The notes beneath the pieces are model-generated. The model was not told the origin of the DNA. It saw nothing but the letters and a program-made list of their open reading frames with translations, and made no database searches. From assembly GCA_946811185.2 (NCBI GenBank), contig OX328101.1, positions 18,956,122-19,020,121 of the forward strand: a DNA stretch of 64,000 bases, in the 5' to 3' direction. A program made the position numbers and the translations under genes. How positions within the stretch are numbered: position 1 is the first letter of the stretch; each line of letters starts with the position of its first letter. Positions 1-11,103 of this stretch are shown piece after piece. Source of the stretch: Hippopus hippopus. Lineage: Eukaryota; Mollusca; Bivalvia; Cardiida; Cardiidae.

Positions 1-266
1 TCTGAACATGCTTACTTGTAACAAGTATATGTGGTATGGACCAAAACGGCTTCTTCAATAGGTGACACAATGATCTTTGAAGCTTTCTAGGGGGAAAAAT
101 TTCTTAAATTCTTCAGAAGTTGTGTTTCTTTCTCAATCTAAAATTAAACTAAGAATAAAAATAAGAATAGTTGGTGAATATAGACACTGATCCTTTTTCA
201 TCTGTACGACAAACATAAACGTATACCAGCCTTTTTGTACATTCACTCTTTTGCCGAAAAAAACTG

Positions 267-505
267 AGCCATGCTCTGGCAAAAAGATTTATTTTTTTTA
301 AATCCATCTCCGTGACGCATTTTACAAAGTAAGGCGTCACATCATAATGGATCCATACAATCCATTTTGTCTAACAACCGACTGAATCATTAGATAAAAT
401 GGACCTGCAAAAATGTTAACAATAGCAAAAACTTTTGATCCATGTCAGCCTGCGCGAACTGCAGACATTAAACCCCTTTAATGCAGACATTAAACCCCTT
501 TTGCA
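267..505 (-). repeat. MITE M1, reverse copy with 20-bp duplication
   Basis: M1 is a ~250-bp element with GAGCCATG..CTG(T/G)(A/C)AAA ends and a central hairpin near CAGCCTGCGC. This copy is reversed, and GCAGACATTAAACCCCTTT is duplicated in tandem at about 461-500. The hairpin is half lost. Confidence 0.62.
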
Positions 506-629
506 CGTTATGTGCAGTCTGACCTTAATCCATGCCGTCCACAAGAGTTATGTAGGCTGCCATATACAGTGACGACTTAAGCATTCACAAGCTAATCATT
601 TAATCATTTGATTGATTGTATCGTGTTTC

Positions 630-725
630 AACATATTTCAGTTCTATCGCGCCGGCCAGTGCACCTACCCATGCTTTCATGGAGTTTCTTTTGCCAGTGC
701 TCCGCACAATATTCTTTCCAAGCCA
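630..725 (+). repeat. Short dispersed repeat shared with 12965-13070
   Basis: GCCGGCCAGTGCACCTACCC ... TTTCATGGAGTTTCTTTTGC corresponds to GGCGGCAAGTGCACCTACCA ... TTCATGAAGTTCCTTTTACC at 12978-13020. It lies next to the SINE in both places, so it may be part of one composite element. Confidence 0.6.
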
Positions 726-729
726 CTGG

Positions 730-960
730 CTGCTCAGCCCCAGTAGAGCAGTCGGTAGCGTACAGGACTTGAGAATAGGGGTTTGCTGGTTCGATCCCGG
801 GCTCAGCCAATTTCCTTCTGAGGATTGACGATAGTCATTGCGACAGGATTCATTCCTCTCTCACCGCTGTCCATTATTTCGACAATGGTTGTTTGGAAAA
901 TTAATCAAAACCCTACCAATTTAGAAATGGTTATAAATAATAGGTTTTAGATTGGATTTC
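730..960 (+). mobile_element. tRNA-derived SINE, copy 1
   Basis: A-box-like TAGAGCAGTCGG at 743-754 and a good B box GGTTCGATCCC at 788-798, about 33 bases apart, as in a pol III internal promoter. A body follows (TTCTGAGGATTGACGATAGT, CATTCCTCTCTCACC) that recurs at 12685-12800 and 43970-44095. Not a functional tRNA: no matching acceptor stem. Confidence 0.7.
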
Positions 961-1506
961 AAAATGCTTAGAATCATATACATTTATTTAAATTTATTTC
1001 ACCCGTCCCAGGCTAGGACTCTGTGATGGTGGACAAGGTACACTTGTATTTATTCCCATGTAAGGTACATGTATATCTATTAGCGGTCAAAAATACCAAG
1101 ACGAAAAAAAAAAAAGCATGACCAGCGATATATCCGAACTGACGCTAAATAATGGGCAACAAGTAGTTATGGACCAAAAGGCTAGAATCGGAGACATGAT
1201 TGCCATTAAACTGTCTGAAAAAATGTTGTACTGTCCATTCATCATCCATAATTGGGGTGACATATTGGAAGACGCGAACTATTTCCACTTTTCCTCCCGT
1301 TCGCGACTTTCGATGTGTTTTGCCGGACGTGTAGACCGAGGTCAGTCAGTTCGATATTTTCAGCTGTCCTATCCCAACCAGCATTGCAATAGTTTCTTAC
1401 CTGATCGAAATTGTCTATTTTACTTACTTGGGTCTTCAATTAAACTACTATCTGACCAAAATCATCGCCGAACTGGCAGTGATATAGAGGCTGTCTTTTC
1501 GGTGTA

Positions 1507-1618
1507 TGATCGAAATTTCTTTTATCGAGTGAAAAGCAAATGCAATTTTTTCACGAGTGGCGAAGCCACGAGTGAAGATATCGCCTTACTTTTCACTCTA
1601 TGAAAGAAATTTCGATCA
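1507..1618. repeat. Hairpin repeat
   Basis: TGATCGAAATTTCT at 1507 and its complement at 1605-1618 with imperfect inner pairing (GAGTGAAAAG / CTTTTCACTC). The spanning 161-codon frame (1118-1603) is not supported as a gene. Confidence 0.68.
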
Positions 1619-1967
1619 CACACAGAAACAACAAATTATCCTATTTCTTTATGCTTTTATGCTTTTCACTTTAACTTTTCTTTTCACGTCTAACTTTTGC
1701 TCAGCGTGAAAAATATGTGCATTTAAAAAAAAATATTTATTCAATGTAGATGGATATAGACTAGCTTAAATAATGACATCATGAGTTATGCTGACTTCGT
1801 CATAAAACATGACCTTACCCCGCTTAAATTCATTCATGTTCTATAAATATCCGTGGTTATGTAGAAAATTAAAGATATAACATTTACCGCTGAATCTACC
1901 TTTCACCGGTGAATTATTTAAGGAATGAAGAGATTTAGTTTTTATGTTCACTGAGGTATGAAAAAAC

Positions 1968-2917
1968 AAGAGGGCCATGATGGCCCTGTATCGCTCCACT
2001 GGCTTATAAGTAAAAACACTACAAGCCAAACATTACAGTACTTGGCCAATGGGTTTTGAACTATAAGACATACAATTTTTTTTCTATAAAATACTACGAG
2101 AAAGTTACGACCCCAGGGCAAAGCCATTTTTGACCACAGAGCTGTAATTACTTGAATCCTGGTGGAGGTCCACAAGATAAAGCCCCATACCAAATTTTAC
2201 AAGTCTACAACGTGTGGTTATAAACAAGAAGATTTTCAAAATTTCCTCAATAAAAGGCCCTGTAAAACATGAGACCCCTGTGACAGGGCTAAATTTAGTA
2301 GCCCTAGGTCTTATGATTAGTAACAAGAAGATTTACAAAGATTTCACTATGTAAGGCCATGAAAAGATTGTGACCCCTTGGGTGGGGCCAAACTTGACCC
2401 CAGGGCTATAATTTAGGCCCTCTAGATAAAACTACATGCAAAATTTCGTAGCCCTAGGCCTTATGGCTAGGTACGAGAAGATTTTTAAAGTTTTCCATGT
2501 ATAAGCCCATGTAAAACTTGTGACCCCCGGGGCGGGGCCAAATTTGACCCCAGGGCTATAATTTGAAGAAACTTGGTAGAGGTCCACTAGATAAAGCTAC
2601 ATGCCAAATTTGGTAGCCCTAGGCCTTATGGTTTCAGACAAGAAGATTTTCAAAGATTTCCAATATTTTTCAGTTTTGTTGCCATGGCAATCAGAGTTTT
2701 TGAAGGAATCAAATTCTTTCAAGAAACTCTGAAGAGAAACATGGCAGGATCATTTCTGTGAAGTTTCATCAAAATTGGATGGGTAGTTTCAGAGAAGATG
2801 TTTGAAATAAAAGTTAACGCACGCACGCATGGACGGATGGACGCACGGACGGACGGACGCACGACGGACACCGGGCCATGACATAAGCCCGCTGGCCTTC
2901 GGCCATTGGAGCTAAAA
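1968..2917 (+). mobile_element. Nested ~950-bp element with tandem ~180-bp units
   Basis: Begins AAGAGGGCCATGATGGCCCTG and ends GGCCTTCGGCCATTGGAGC. The inside carries three to four diverged units (GACCCCAGGGCTATAATTT, TAGAGGTCCACTAGATAAAG, GTAGCCCTAGGCCTTATGG), then a GGAC-type microsatellite. It sits inside repeat F. The family is unknown to me. No long frame. Confidence 0.65.
2818..2872. repeat. GGAC/GCAC microsatellite
   Basis: ACGCACGCACGCATGGACGG followed by further GGAC/CGCAC units, imperfect, near the 3' end of the nested element. Confidence 0.8.
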
Positions 2918-4477
2918 TCCTAATCACACTTTCGTATGCAAGCGCTCTGCGGTTTCATACAGTGTAATTAGGGTTTTTTTTTTCATGGAAAAAAAAAATC
3001 TCATACCTTATGATTCAATATCATAGACAACAAATACGCACATGAATGATACTTAACGTCGGTAACTGCATTTTTTTTGTAAATTTAATATTGCTGTTCT
3101 ATGGTGACATATTTCTGCTGCGAGATACGAGATAGCTATTGCGATAATTTAAGAGAACTATCGTGATAAAACAAAGTGTCCTAGCTATCTAGATAATAAA
3201 AATTTTCACGATAAAAATATCGCGATAATTCTAACTGTTATCATGATTTATTTTGCTTTCGTGCCCATAACTGACATTCAGGGTATCTATAATTGGATAC
3301 GGTTTCGGAACATCTTCGTCTACAACCATATGAATTCTCCTTTTCCCTGAATGGTTTTAAAGTTGTTCGTAGGAGGCATTTCGAGTCGTCTTTGTGATTT
3401 TTACAGGCTTCTGTTCATTTGTAGTGTTGTCAAAATTTACCAATTAAGCTACAAATTGTTAATAACTCGAATTTTTACTAACTGCAATCTTGTAAAGTCA
3501 AAAACTACGGAGTTTATCCGAATGGTAAATTTTCTCTTTATAGATACCGAGACGCGGATAGAACTATCACGATAATTTTATCTCGATGTCAGCTTTGTGC
3601 ATGCTTGAGAAATTTTGCGTTAAAATATTAAGTTTATCGTGATATTTTTTTTAGGAAACTTTTCACTATCTCGAAAAAATTTCCAGAAAACTCTAATTTA
3701 TCGCGATAGTTTTCTAAAATTATCATGATATCTATCTCGTATCTCGTGGCAGAAATATGCCACCATACTGTTCCTACTTTCTAATGCGCATTTCGTTGGT
3801 ATTTCATTGCGCGGGACAACGGCTCGTTCATGACGTCAACAATGTGTAACTCATGCCGTCATCACAGTATTTAACATTGCAGAGTTAGTAGATCTATTGT
3901 AAGGAAGTAAGTTGAAAATAAGAGCATTCGTACCCAGTAAAGTGACAATGAGTTTTAGGTATTCTCTTGGACTTGATGAATTTGTTGGATTTTATTAATT
4001 TTTTATTTTTTCAATTTATGATAGGCTATTCAGGGAAAATAAACTTAGCTAGTATTTGAACTTTGGACTCGGTGTAAAATTAGAAAAAAATGGACTATGA
4101 AATCTCGTATACATGTTTGTTTACATTAGTTTGACAACAAAATTAGTTCCTGCATTGCATGTTTTTTTTTTCATGAAGCTGTGATTATTTTTTATTCAGC
4201 CAATCAGAACTCGCCAATATTCATGAAAAAAAAAAAAAACCTAATATTGAGCTATAAGAATATAATTCACTATTAGATTTCTATAAACTTCTGGAAAGCA
4301 TTAAAAAATATAGGGACAATCAAATAATTGTCATATCGCAGAACCAACGGGTCGGCCTTAGAATACATCGTATACAGCATTAAATGCAAACAACAGCCTG
4401 AGATATCTCAAAGATCAATGATACTGAAAAACTGCAGCCCCATCTAAATGCCTACATCTTTTATTAGACTACAAAGA

Positions 4478-4840
4478 AATTTCTCGCGATCTGATTGGAT
4501 AATATGCCCCGTACATGTATACAAGTCATGTGCACTGGCAAAATCCACGTAAAAGCAGTTTCCCTTTTGGGAGCCCCGTATACATGACTACAATTTCAAC
4601 ACAACATCCAAAACTGGCTTCGTCTACCGATACGAGCCGCCCACAAGACAAACATATTGAGTAGCCTGCACCAAAGTATTTCTAGTTTCCCTAAATGGTT
4701 GTCATTAAAGCGGAAAGAATGGATTATTTTTGAAAATCAATTAATATAGTTACATATATTATCGTTTGTCGTCATTCTAAAACAAATTCACGGGGTTAAA
4801 CGAGCCGTCCTTTCGTCAGGTAACAAATAGGGAGATCTAG
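4478..4840 (+). repeat. Dispersed repeat E, copy 1
   Basis: Shares AAGAAATTTCTCGCGATC, AATATGCCCCG, CAGTTTCCCTTTTGGGA, ATGGTTGTCATTAAAGCGGA and CACGGGGTTAAACGAGCC with 50478-50840, and in reverse with 63347-63475 plus 60540-60785. Non-coding. Confidence 0.72.
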
Positions 4841-4849
4841 TGAAGTGTC

Positions 4850-6215
4850 GAAACATTCGGCATACCTCATAGGGGTCCATAGTTTGACTCCTGTCACCCA
4901 TAGACTAAAACAAGGGATTTAACTGTATGCAGCCCGTTACTCGCCCCCGGTTACAAAAAAACAACGTATCTTTTCTACCCCATCGGTTATTCTTCTATTT
5001 TTTTCTACAGCTGAGAGCTAAAACATTTTTCTACGAGAAAAACACAACTGTTTGTCAGTGGCTAATGCAGTCTGGCTGATACATTCGCTCGAACTTGTAA
5101 ACTCGCTCAAAAATCTTCGCCATTGACACGGGTTCGTACATTCGATACTGACTTTCGCGCATATAAACCAATGAAATTTCTCGTTCCAAACAGTGTCACC
5201 GTACTGTCACGTGACAAAAAGGTGTGAGCAGCTGTACGAAATTTCATTGGTTGAATTCACGACTGTTAGTACATATCAACCGATGAAATTTCTCGTTCCA
5301 AACAATGTCACATGACAGAAGATGGCTGCAGCTGTTCGAAACAAGAACGTGGATCACAAATTCAACAAATTCTGAGGGGTTTCGTCGTTATTGAAGATAA
5401 AGACTATAGGTCAGTAGTATTTTTAAACATGTTTAAAGGGTGGGTGCCGCTAATGCTGCGTTTCATTGGATCTAAAGTACATTTTATATCTTGAAAACGG
5501 ATGTACGAACCCGTGTGAATGGCGCAGATTTTTGAGCGAGTTTACAAGTTCGAGCGAATGTATCAGCCAGACTGCATTAGCCACTGACAAACAGTTGTGT
5601 TTTTCTCGTAGAAAAATGTTTTGGCTCTCAGCTGTAGAAAAAAATAGGAGAATAACTGATGGGGTAGAAAAGATACGTTGTTTTTTGTAACCAGGGGCGA
5701 GTAACGGACTGCATACAGTTAAATCCCTTGTTTATAATATATAGTCTATGGGTGCCAGGAATCAAACTACGAACCCCTATGGCATACCTCGTGTGATGGG
5801 AGCCATCAAGTCCCTCGGCTGTATCTGGTAGCTTGATATGCACCTACAAATACGCCTTTTACCGTTATGAAAATTGTAAGACTCCTCGAAAAAAAGAAAA
5901 CTTGAGCGCTCAATTTTCTAACGAAATCTTTCTAACGATATTTCAGTTGAGAAACGGTTCGTACTTTCTTTTTTTTTAACGTGGTTTATCAATTGCGATT
6001 GAAGTTTTCACCGATAGATAGATAGATGTGAATAACTTCATCGAGGTTGTTTAAGTCGTTGCTAAACGACTGACAGTGGCGCCGCCACGTATAAGATCAC
6101 GTGATTGGCAGTTCAAACGGAAACGACCGTTATACAGACGAACTTAGATGTAGGTACGGAATCGGCCGATTTGTGACGAGTGGTGTCGAAACTCATCCAT
6201 GTTAACGTTAAAAAG
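4850..6215. repeat. Dispersed repeat D, copy 1 (interrupted)
   Basis: The stretch 5781-6215 (GTGATGGGAGCCATCA..., ATCACGTGATTGGCAGTTC, CGGAATCGGCCGATTTGTGACGAG) is an inverted relative of 36660-37095. The foldback element at 4869-5780 split it after CATTCGGCATACCTC, which is continuous in the other copy. Confidence 0.7.
4869..5780. mobile_element. MULE-like foldback element with long TIRs
   Basis: Arms of about 275 bp (left 4869-5142, right 5500-5780) are inverted copies beginning ATAGGGGT. An exact 10-bp direct repeat GGCATACCTC flanks them (4859-4868, 5781-5790). The ~350-bp centre has no coding capacity; it repeats GAAATTTCTCGTTCCAAAC twice and its complement once. Long TIRs with 9-10 bp duplications are typical of Mutator-like elements. 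The family assignment is inferred. Confidence 0.75.
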
Positions 6216-6309
6216 ATAACCTAATGGTCGTTTGTGGTACCTAATGGTCGTTTACTATTGCCAACAAATCATTAAAATGCAGTCACTTTTCTTGAAGTTG
6301 TTTAAATCC

Positions 6310-6600
6310 ACGTTTAAATAAAAATATGACGAATGTCTATTGCAATGACATCAAGAAGTTCATCCACCAAACTGAACGTTTTACCAAGGTTTTAGTGACG
6401 TCAGTTCTCAGTGACGTCAGTTGTGATTGAATTGGAGGTAGTCAGAAGGGAAATTCTATGTCGTCAGCGTACTCAATTCGTGCAAACATAAAACGGGGAA
6501 ATTTCGCTGAATACACATTGGGATGGTAAAACTTTGCAGTGTAATAAATTCGTTGTATGGTCAGATGGCAGGGGACTTGGAAACTACTACTAATAATTTT
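6310..6600 (-). repeat. Dispersed repeat G, copy 1
   Basis: TCAGTTCTCAGTGACGTCAG, ATAAAACGGGGAAATTTCGC, GGTAAAACTTTGCAGTGTAA, GGCAGGGGACTTGGAAAC. Shared with 51000-51290 and 59325-59700. Half the terminal hairpin is missing. Confidence 0.6.
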
Positions 6601-6769
6601 CAACGTTCACAACTGGATGAACTTACTTAAATAATGATTGACTGTGCTTGGCGTTGAGCCTACTACACATTCGCCAACACCTTCTATAACCCTATACCAA
6701 ACGACAAAATTTTGGACCTGACCATCTTGAAAGCCTGAGCATAAATAAAGCTCAAAGAATGATTTATGT

Positions 6770-6860
6770 TTTTGATATGGTAGAAAACATTGTAGGAAAA
6801 GGAGAAAATGCTGGTTACCAGCATTTTCTCCTTTTCCCATAATGATTTCAAAAACTACCT
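6770..6860. repeat. MITE M2 core, perfect 43-bp palindrome
   Basis: 6795-6837 is a perfect palindrome with 21-base arms (GGAAAAGGAGAAAATGCTGGT). It is the core of family M2, whose longer copies end in TTAACTCTTTACCA-type TIRs. Confidence 0.72.
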
Positions 6861-7625
6861 TTCTTCAGGGTTGTTAAAACCAGGGATTGTGTGGTAGTGA
6901 GTTAAACGGTTCAGTTTTGTTGTTGTTGTCATTGTTGACATCTACGATGCCTTATTTAAGCGAAACAAAGTCCTTTCGCTTGGTAACAGGTCTTCGAAAT
7001 CGGACTCTGAAAGTAAGTATTTTTTGTATAGCTGCAACACACAAAAAGCTCAAGAAACCATCAAACCAGTTACAACGATGTCTCATAGCTTGAGTCCGAA
7101 ACAGAAGCAAACAAATAGATGCCATGGCAGGTGCATAGATGAAAAATTACCCGTTTAAAAGCAAAACGGGTGAAATACTCCTTTTCAATTGGGAAAAAAC
7201 AGACAAAACCAGTTCAATTCCAACATTATTTTTGCAAAAAAAAAAAGTCATGTTATGGGCATCCTAGTCTTGGTCTACGCTGAACGCAAAAAGTAATCCG
7301 AGTCCATATTTACCGACCTTTCTTAAGAAAATTTTTAGGCTTATTCTAAAGAAATTTTCTAAATTTTAAAGCATCACAAGTTTTGATTGGCTAGCCCGTT
7401 CGGTTTAGCAAATCAGAAGTTGTTTTACTTTTAAATTTAGAAAACTTTTGCGAATAGGACTAATCTGTGAACGTTCTTAAGAACAGTTTGTGAATATGGA
7501 CCCAGGTCTTCGAGACTGTTTTCGGAAACGACGAAGGTTGTGCTTGGCCCTTGAGTCTTAACACTAAATTCGCTTGAGTTAAAACAGCGGGAAAAAAAAT
7601 GGGCTTCATCTTTAATAAATTCCCT
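6860..7625. other. Intergenic, nothing recognised
   Basis: AT-rich. Short frames (e.g. 6887-7093) show no domain or composition unlike chance. The part 7300-7500 holds a loose inverted pairing (TTAAGAAAATTTTTAGG / TTTAAATTTAGAAAACTTTT). Confidence 0.5.
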
Positions 7626-7682
7626 GCGACCCCCTTTGAGGCCTATCCGATATTTTATAGAAATTCCTCAACCAGAACTATT

Positions 7683-7935
7683 TGAGCCATACCCTGTGGG
7701 GTTTATTGCATCTACAGAGCATAATGCGTCTGCAAAAAGTATCGGCCCAGGTCAGCCTGCGCAGTTCGCGCAGGCTGACCTGGGTCGAAACGTTTTGCTT
7801 TTTGTAAATTTTCTACACACTCAGGGACCAATCTACCTCATGATGCAGTCAGTTGTCAGACAAAATGGATTTTATGGATTCCTTATTTTGTGATGACTTG
7901 CTTGCTATAATGCATTACGGAGATGCATTTTTTTT
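7683..7935 (+). repeat. MITE M1 copy
   Basis: Contains the perfect hairpin around CAGCCTGCGCAGTTCGCGC (about 7751-7784), then AAATTTTCTACACACTCAGG and ACGGAGATGCAT. A short frame across it is non-coding. Confidence 0.7.
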
Positions 7936-8054
7936 TATCCAAACAGTGCACCAACTCAAACCTACATGTATAGACCACATTTGCAGAGTTCACAGCTATA
8001 TGCGTACCTATAAGGTATTAGCTTGAGTTCCATCCTCCTCTTCTACAAACATCA

Positions 8055-8250
8055 AACAGAGCCTTTTAATCCTTAATGAACCTACTAAATAACTAAAATT
8101 AAACTTTCAAGTCGATACTAAAACCCTCAATATTGCTGTTTCAAGTTATCTTTTGGGGACAAATACCTCCTTATCGAAAAGTATAGATCCAAGATCAGAC
8201 TACACGTTTGGTGCAGTCTGATCTTGATCTACACTGTCTGCAAAAGGTTC
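8055..8250. repeat. Short element M3 copy
   Basis: Palindromic core AAGATCAGACTACACG / TGCAGTCTGATCTTGATC with TACACTGTCTGCAAAAGGT. One of about nine copies in the window. Confidence 0.66.
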
Positions 8251-8648
8251 TTTAGAATTAACGAAGAATATCTGTCGATGGAAAGAAATTAATTAGTTAC
8301 ATGTATATTCCAGAGAAGAGGCCGTCCTTCAACCAACATTCTAACATGACACGTGAATTCGGCTCTATAAACACAGTGCAACGAAAGCGTGGTAAAATGT
8401 ACGTCATTCTATGTAGAGTGACGTCATTCAGTATAAAGTAAGTAAGTAAGTTATTCAATGGAATATAAACTACATCCGCGTTTTAATTCTAAGTATGACT
8501 TTGTTTTCCTTTCATTAAGAGTTGGTTATGTTAGAATCGAAATAATCTTCTTTCTATCGTGGTTTATCGTTCAATAAACCACGTTGAGAGTTATAAGGCG
8601 CAATGAATAACCCACTCGGGCTATCGCCCTCGTGGATTTTTTATTGTA

Positions 8649-9991
8649 CGAGGGCCATTAATTATGTCCTGAAACTCACACGATAAGTCCGTGTACAATC
8701 CACAGACTACAATAATTTTTGCACGTGCGTAAAGTTTAATCTCTGCTTGATTTATTGATGCAAATAACTACAGATGAAAAATTCTTGCAAGGTATAAAAA
8801 TATTCAGTTGAAAAGAGGTCGGGTTTCGACATTGATTAAAATTTTCAACACTATTATCGGAAATGGCGGTAGAGGAGCAAAGGGTGTACATAAAGATTCG
8901 GTCATTATTAGGCGTTACGCCAACGGACATCAAAGCAGACCTGGATAAAATATATGGACAGAGTGCACTGTCATATATCACAATAACAAGGTGGTGCAGG
9001 CGTTTTAAGGAGGGTAGAGAGTCATTAGAAGACGACCCCCGTCCAGGGCGTCCTATATCAGAAAATAAAGAAAATGACGTCATCGCTGTGAAAAGTATGA
9101 TAGAAGAAGATGCGCGATACACTGTGGAGGAGATTTCTGAATCATTGTCAATCAATTCGGGGACAGTTTTTCAAATATTGAAGCAAAACCTGAGGCTACG
9201 CAAGGTTTGTGCGCGCTGGGTACCCCACCTTTTAAGTCAAAGTGAAAAAGAACGACGGGTTAAGATCGCTTCGGAATTACTGGCCATATATGATGGATGT
9301 GATGAAAGACGCTTATTTGAGGTCGTAACAGGTGATGAGACATGGATTTCATTTTTTGAACCAGATGGTAAGGAGAATAATAAAGTTTGGATCGGAGAAA
9401 ATGGCGCAAGGCCTCAGATAGCCCGTAGATCGAAGTCTGTGAAACGCATTATGTACGCATTATTCTTTGATGCGAGGGGAATTGTGGCTAGAGTTCCGGT
9501 TCCTGAACACAAGACTGTAACCGGTAAAGTATATGCAGAACAGATTTTGCCTGCTGTTATTAAGCACTACACGGAGGCCCGCCCACGTACCGGGGTACGA
9601 GGTCTGAGACTCTTACATGATAACGCCCCAGCCCGCTGTTCAGCCATCGTGCAGGATTGTTTGAAAACGCAAGGACTTAAAACCTTACCACATCCTGCAT
9701 ACAGTCCTGATCTTTCACCATGTGATTTTTGGTTGAACCCGCTTATCAAAAAGTGCTTGAAAGGGAGAAGATTTGAGACCCGCACAGCCGTTGGTAGAGC
9801 GCTATATCAATGCACTGAGAGTATACCCCAAAGTGACTATAAAAATGCCCTTTTAGACTGGGTTAGAAGGTTGAAAAAATGTGTAGAGGTCAAGGGAGAA
9901 TACTTTGAGGGATTGGACTAGTCAAAGGTCGTCCGGTAAGTCTTATTTACATACATCGCCTTGAGTTTCAGGACTTAATTAACGCCCCTCG
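8649..9991 (+). mobile_element. mariner transposon, apparently intact
   Basis: The 1,343-bp element has TIRs of about 30 bp (CGAGGGCCATTAATTATGTCC on the left, the near complement ending CGCCCCTCG on the right) and TA duplications at 8647-8648 and 9992-9993. It carries one uninterrupted transposase gene. It lies inside a palindromic MITE (8540-10053). Intact frame and clean ends suggest recent activity, though TIR arms differ at several bases. Confidence 0.92.
8863..9921 (+). CDS. mariner transposase, 352 aa
   Basis: Full-length transposase without stops. An N-terminal pair of helix-turn-helix regions (ITRWCRRFKEGRESLEDDPR, GRP linker at about 60) binds the TIRs. The mariner signature WVPHLL is near residue 119. 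The catalytic triad is D158 (VTGDETWI), D253 (LHDNAPAR) and D288 (YSPDLSPCDFW); 34 residues separate the last two, so it is DD34D, the mariner rather than Tc1 spacing. Length is normal (345-355). It cuts and pastes into TA sites. Confidence 0.93.
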   Translation: MAVEEQRVYIKIRSLLGVTPTDIKADLDKIYGQSALSYITITRWCRRFKEGRESLEDDPRPGRPISENKENDVIAVKSMIEEDARYTVEEISESLSINSGTVFQILKQNLRLRKVCARWVPHLLSQSEKERRVKIASELLAIYDGCDERRLFEVVTGDETWISFFEPDGKENNKVWIGENGARPQIARRSKSVKRIMYALFFDARGIVARVPVPEHKTVTGKVYAEQILPAVIKHYTEARPRTGVRGLRLLHDNAPARCSAIVQDCLKTQGLKTLPHPAYSPDLSPCDFWLNPLIKKCLKGRRFETRTAVGRALYQCTESIPQSDYKNALLDWVRRLKKCVEVKGEYFEGLD

Positions 9992-10075
9992 TACCTCATA
10001 ACTCACAACTGTGGTTTATTGAACGATAAACCACGATAGAAAGAAGATTATTTCTTAAATCAACGCTATAGTTTA

Positions 10076-10289
10076 ACTCCTTACCAAACAACTAAAAGGA
10101 AAAAAAAAGCTTTTGTAAACATTATGCAAAAAATGAGATAATGCTAGTCACCAGCATTTTCTGCTTTTCCAACACTGTTTTCTATCAGTTAAATGACAAA
10201 TTCCAAAGTTTGAGCCACGTTTTACATCTCATCTGCAATCGTTTTCATTTTGTACAACTCTGAAGCTTTGTTGCTTGGTAAAGAGTTAA
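10076..10289. repeat. MITE M2 copy
   Basis: AACTCCTTACCAAACAACTA on the left pairs with TGGTAAAGAGTTAA on the right. The core AATGCTAGTCACCAGCATTTT is imperfect. It lies directly after the palindromic MITE that holds mariner. Confidence 0.66.
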
Positions 10290-10499
10290 TCATTTACCAA
10301 ATATTTACGTGTTTTCACGACCCTAAGAAAGAAAGCTTTTGAAATGATTGTGATAAAAGGAGAAGTGTTGCTTACACTATTTTCTACTCTTTGAAAAGCA
10401 AAACGTATCATAAAAGCCACATCGAATTTGTCGTTAGCAAACTTTGCTTTGAATTTTTGCGAGTCTGTTAAAGATCTAAGCCACCAACCAAACAGGGTC

Positions 10500-10715
10500 G
10501 GTGTTTAACCCCTAACCTGCTAATTAACTGAAATGAAATTTGAAGGAGATAGGAAGAACCAAATTCTGCTATTTCAAAGGTATTTTTGAGGGACGGATAT
10601 CTCCTTATCTGACAGTGTAGATCTAAGATCAGACTCCAGGTTCTGTGTATTCTGATCTTGATCTACAATGTCCACAAAAGGTCCTTGAGTCACGCTTAGC
10701 AGCCTAGGGGCTAGA
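10500..10715. repeat. Element M3, full copy
   Basis: CCCCTAACCTGCTAATTAACT start, core AGATCAGACTCCAGG..ATTCTGATCT, end AGTCACGCTTAGCAGCCTAGG. Confidence 0.68.
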
Positions 10716-11103
10716 AAAAAACATTTTTCATGCTCAACTTAGCTGAGCATGAAATTTCACAATTATATAGAATTGATTTGATACACATCATAGAGCGACA
10801 TTTAACTTTCCTAACTCTTCTTACCTTCCTCTTATGAAAAGAAAGTTTGTTTTCCCTCATTTCGTATGTGCAGAACCACTAATGAAATTGAAAGTTTATG
10901 GCAAAAACTCAAGTTAAGGTCTACGGCCTCTAACTCTCATATGAAGAGACGGAAGCTGCCGAGATTGGCCGAATAGTCTTTACGAAAACGTCGATGTTAC
11001 ACGATATTTACCGATGAGTTATGGGTCGTAATCCTTAAGCATGAAGTTTTATAAGCACGGGCCCTGTTAGAGGACAAGATGTATACACAAGACTACGATA
11101 TAG

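Larger units (their letters stand above)
1911..4245 (+). repeat. Dispersed repeat F, copy 1 (split by insertion)
   Basis: Starts TTTAAGGAATGAAGAGATTT and ends CAGCCAATCAGAACTCGCCA, as in 35208-35881 and 59711-60421. It is interrupted at about 1968 by a 950-bp sequence ending at 2917. The middle part 3080-3760 adds several ATCGCGATA-type words absent from the other copies. No coding region. Confidence 0.68.
8540..10053. repeat. Palindromic MITE interrupted by mariner
   Basis: A 43-bp inverted repeat (AAATAATCTTCTTTCTATCG...) bounds 8540-8582 and 10011-10053. Each arm contains its own small palindrome GTGGTTTATCGTTCAATAAACCAC split over two halves. The similarity continues weakly inward (GTTGAGAGTTAT against GTTGTGAGTTAT) up to the mariner TA. 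Removing mariner leaves a MITE of about 170 bp. Confidence 0.8.

Noticed and set aside
730..810. Functional tRNA gene
   Set aside because: A and B boxes are present, but there is no paired acceptor stem or convincing anticodon arm, and the sequence continues into a SINE body repeated elsewhere.
1118..1603. 161-codon frame on the plus strand
   Set aside because: No recognisable domain, overlaps a hairpin repeat at its 3' end, and composition follows the surrounding non-coding DNA.
5312..5843. Several short ORFs in the foldback element
   Set aside because: They read through TIR arms; the complementary arm gives unrelated frames, as expected for non-coding DNA.
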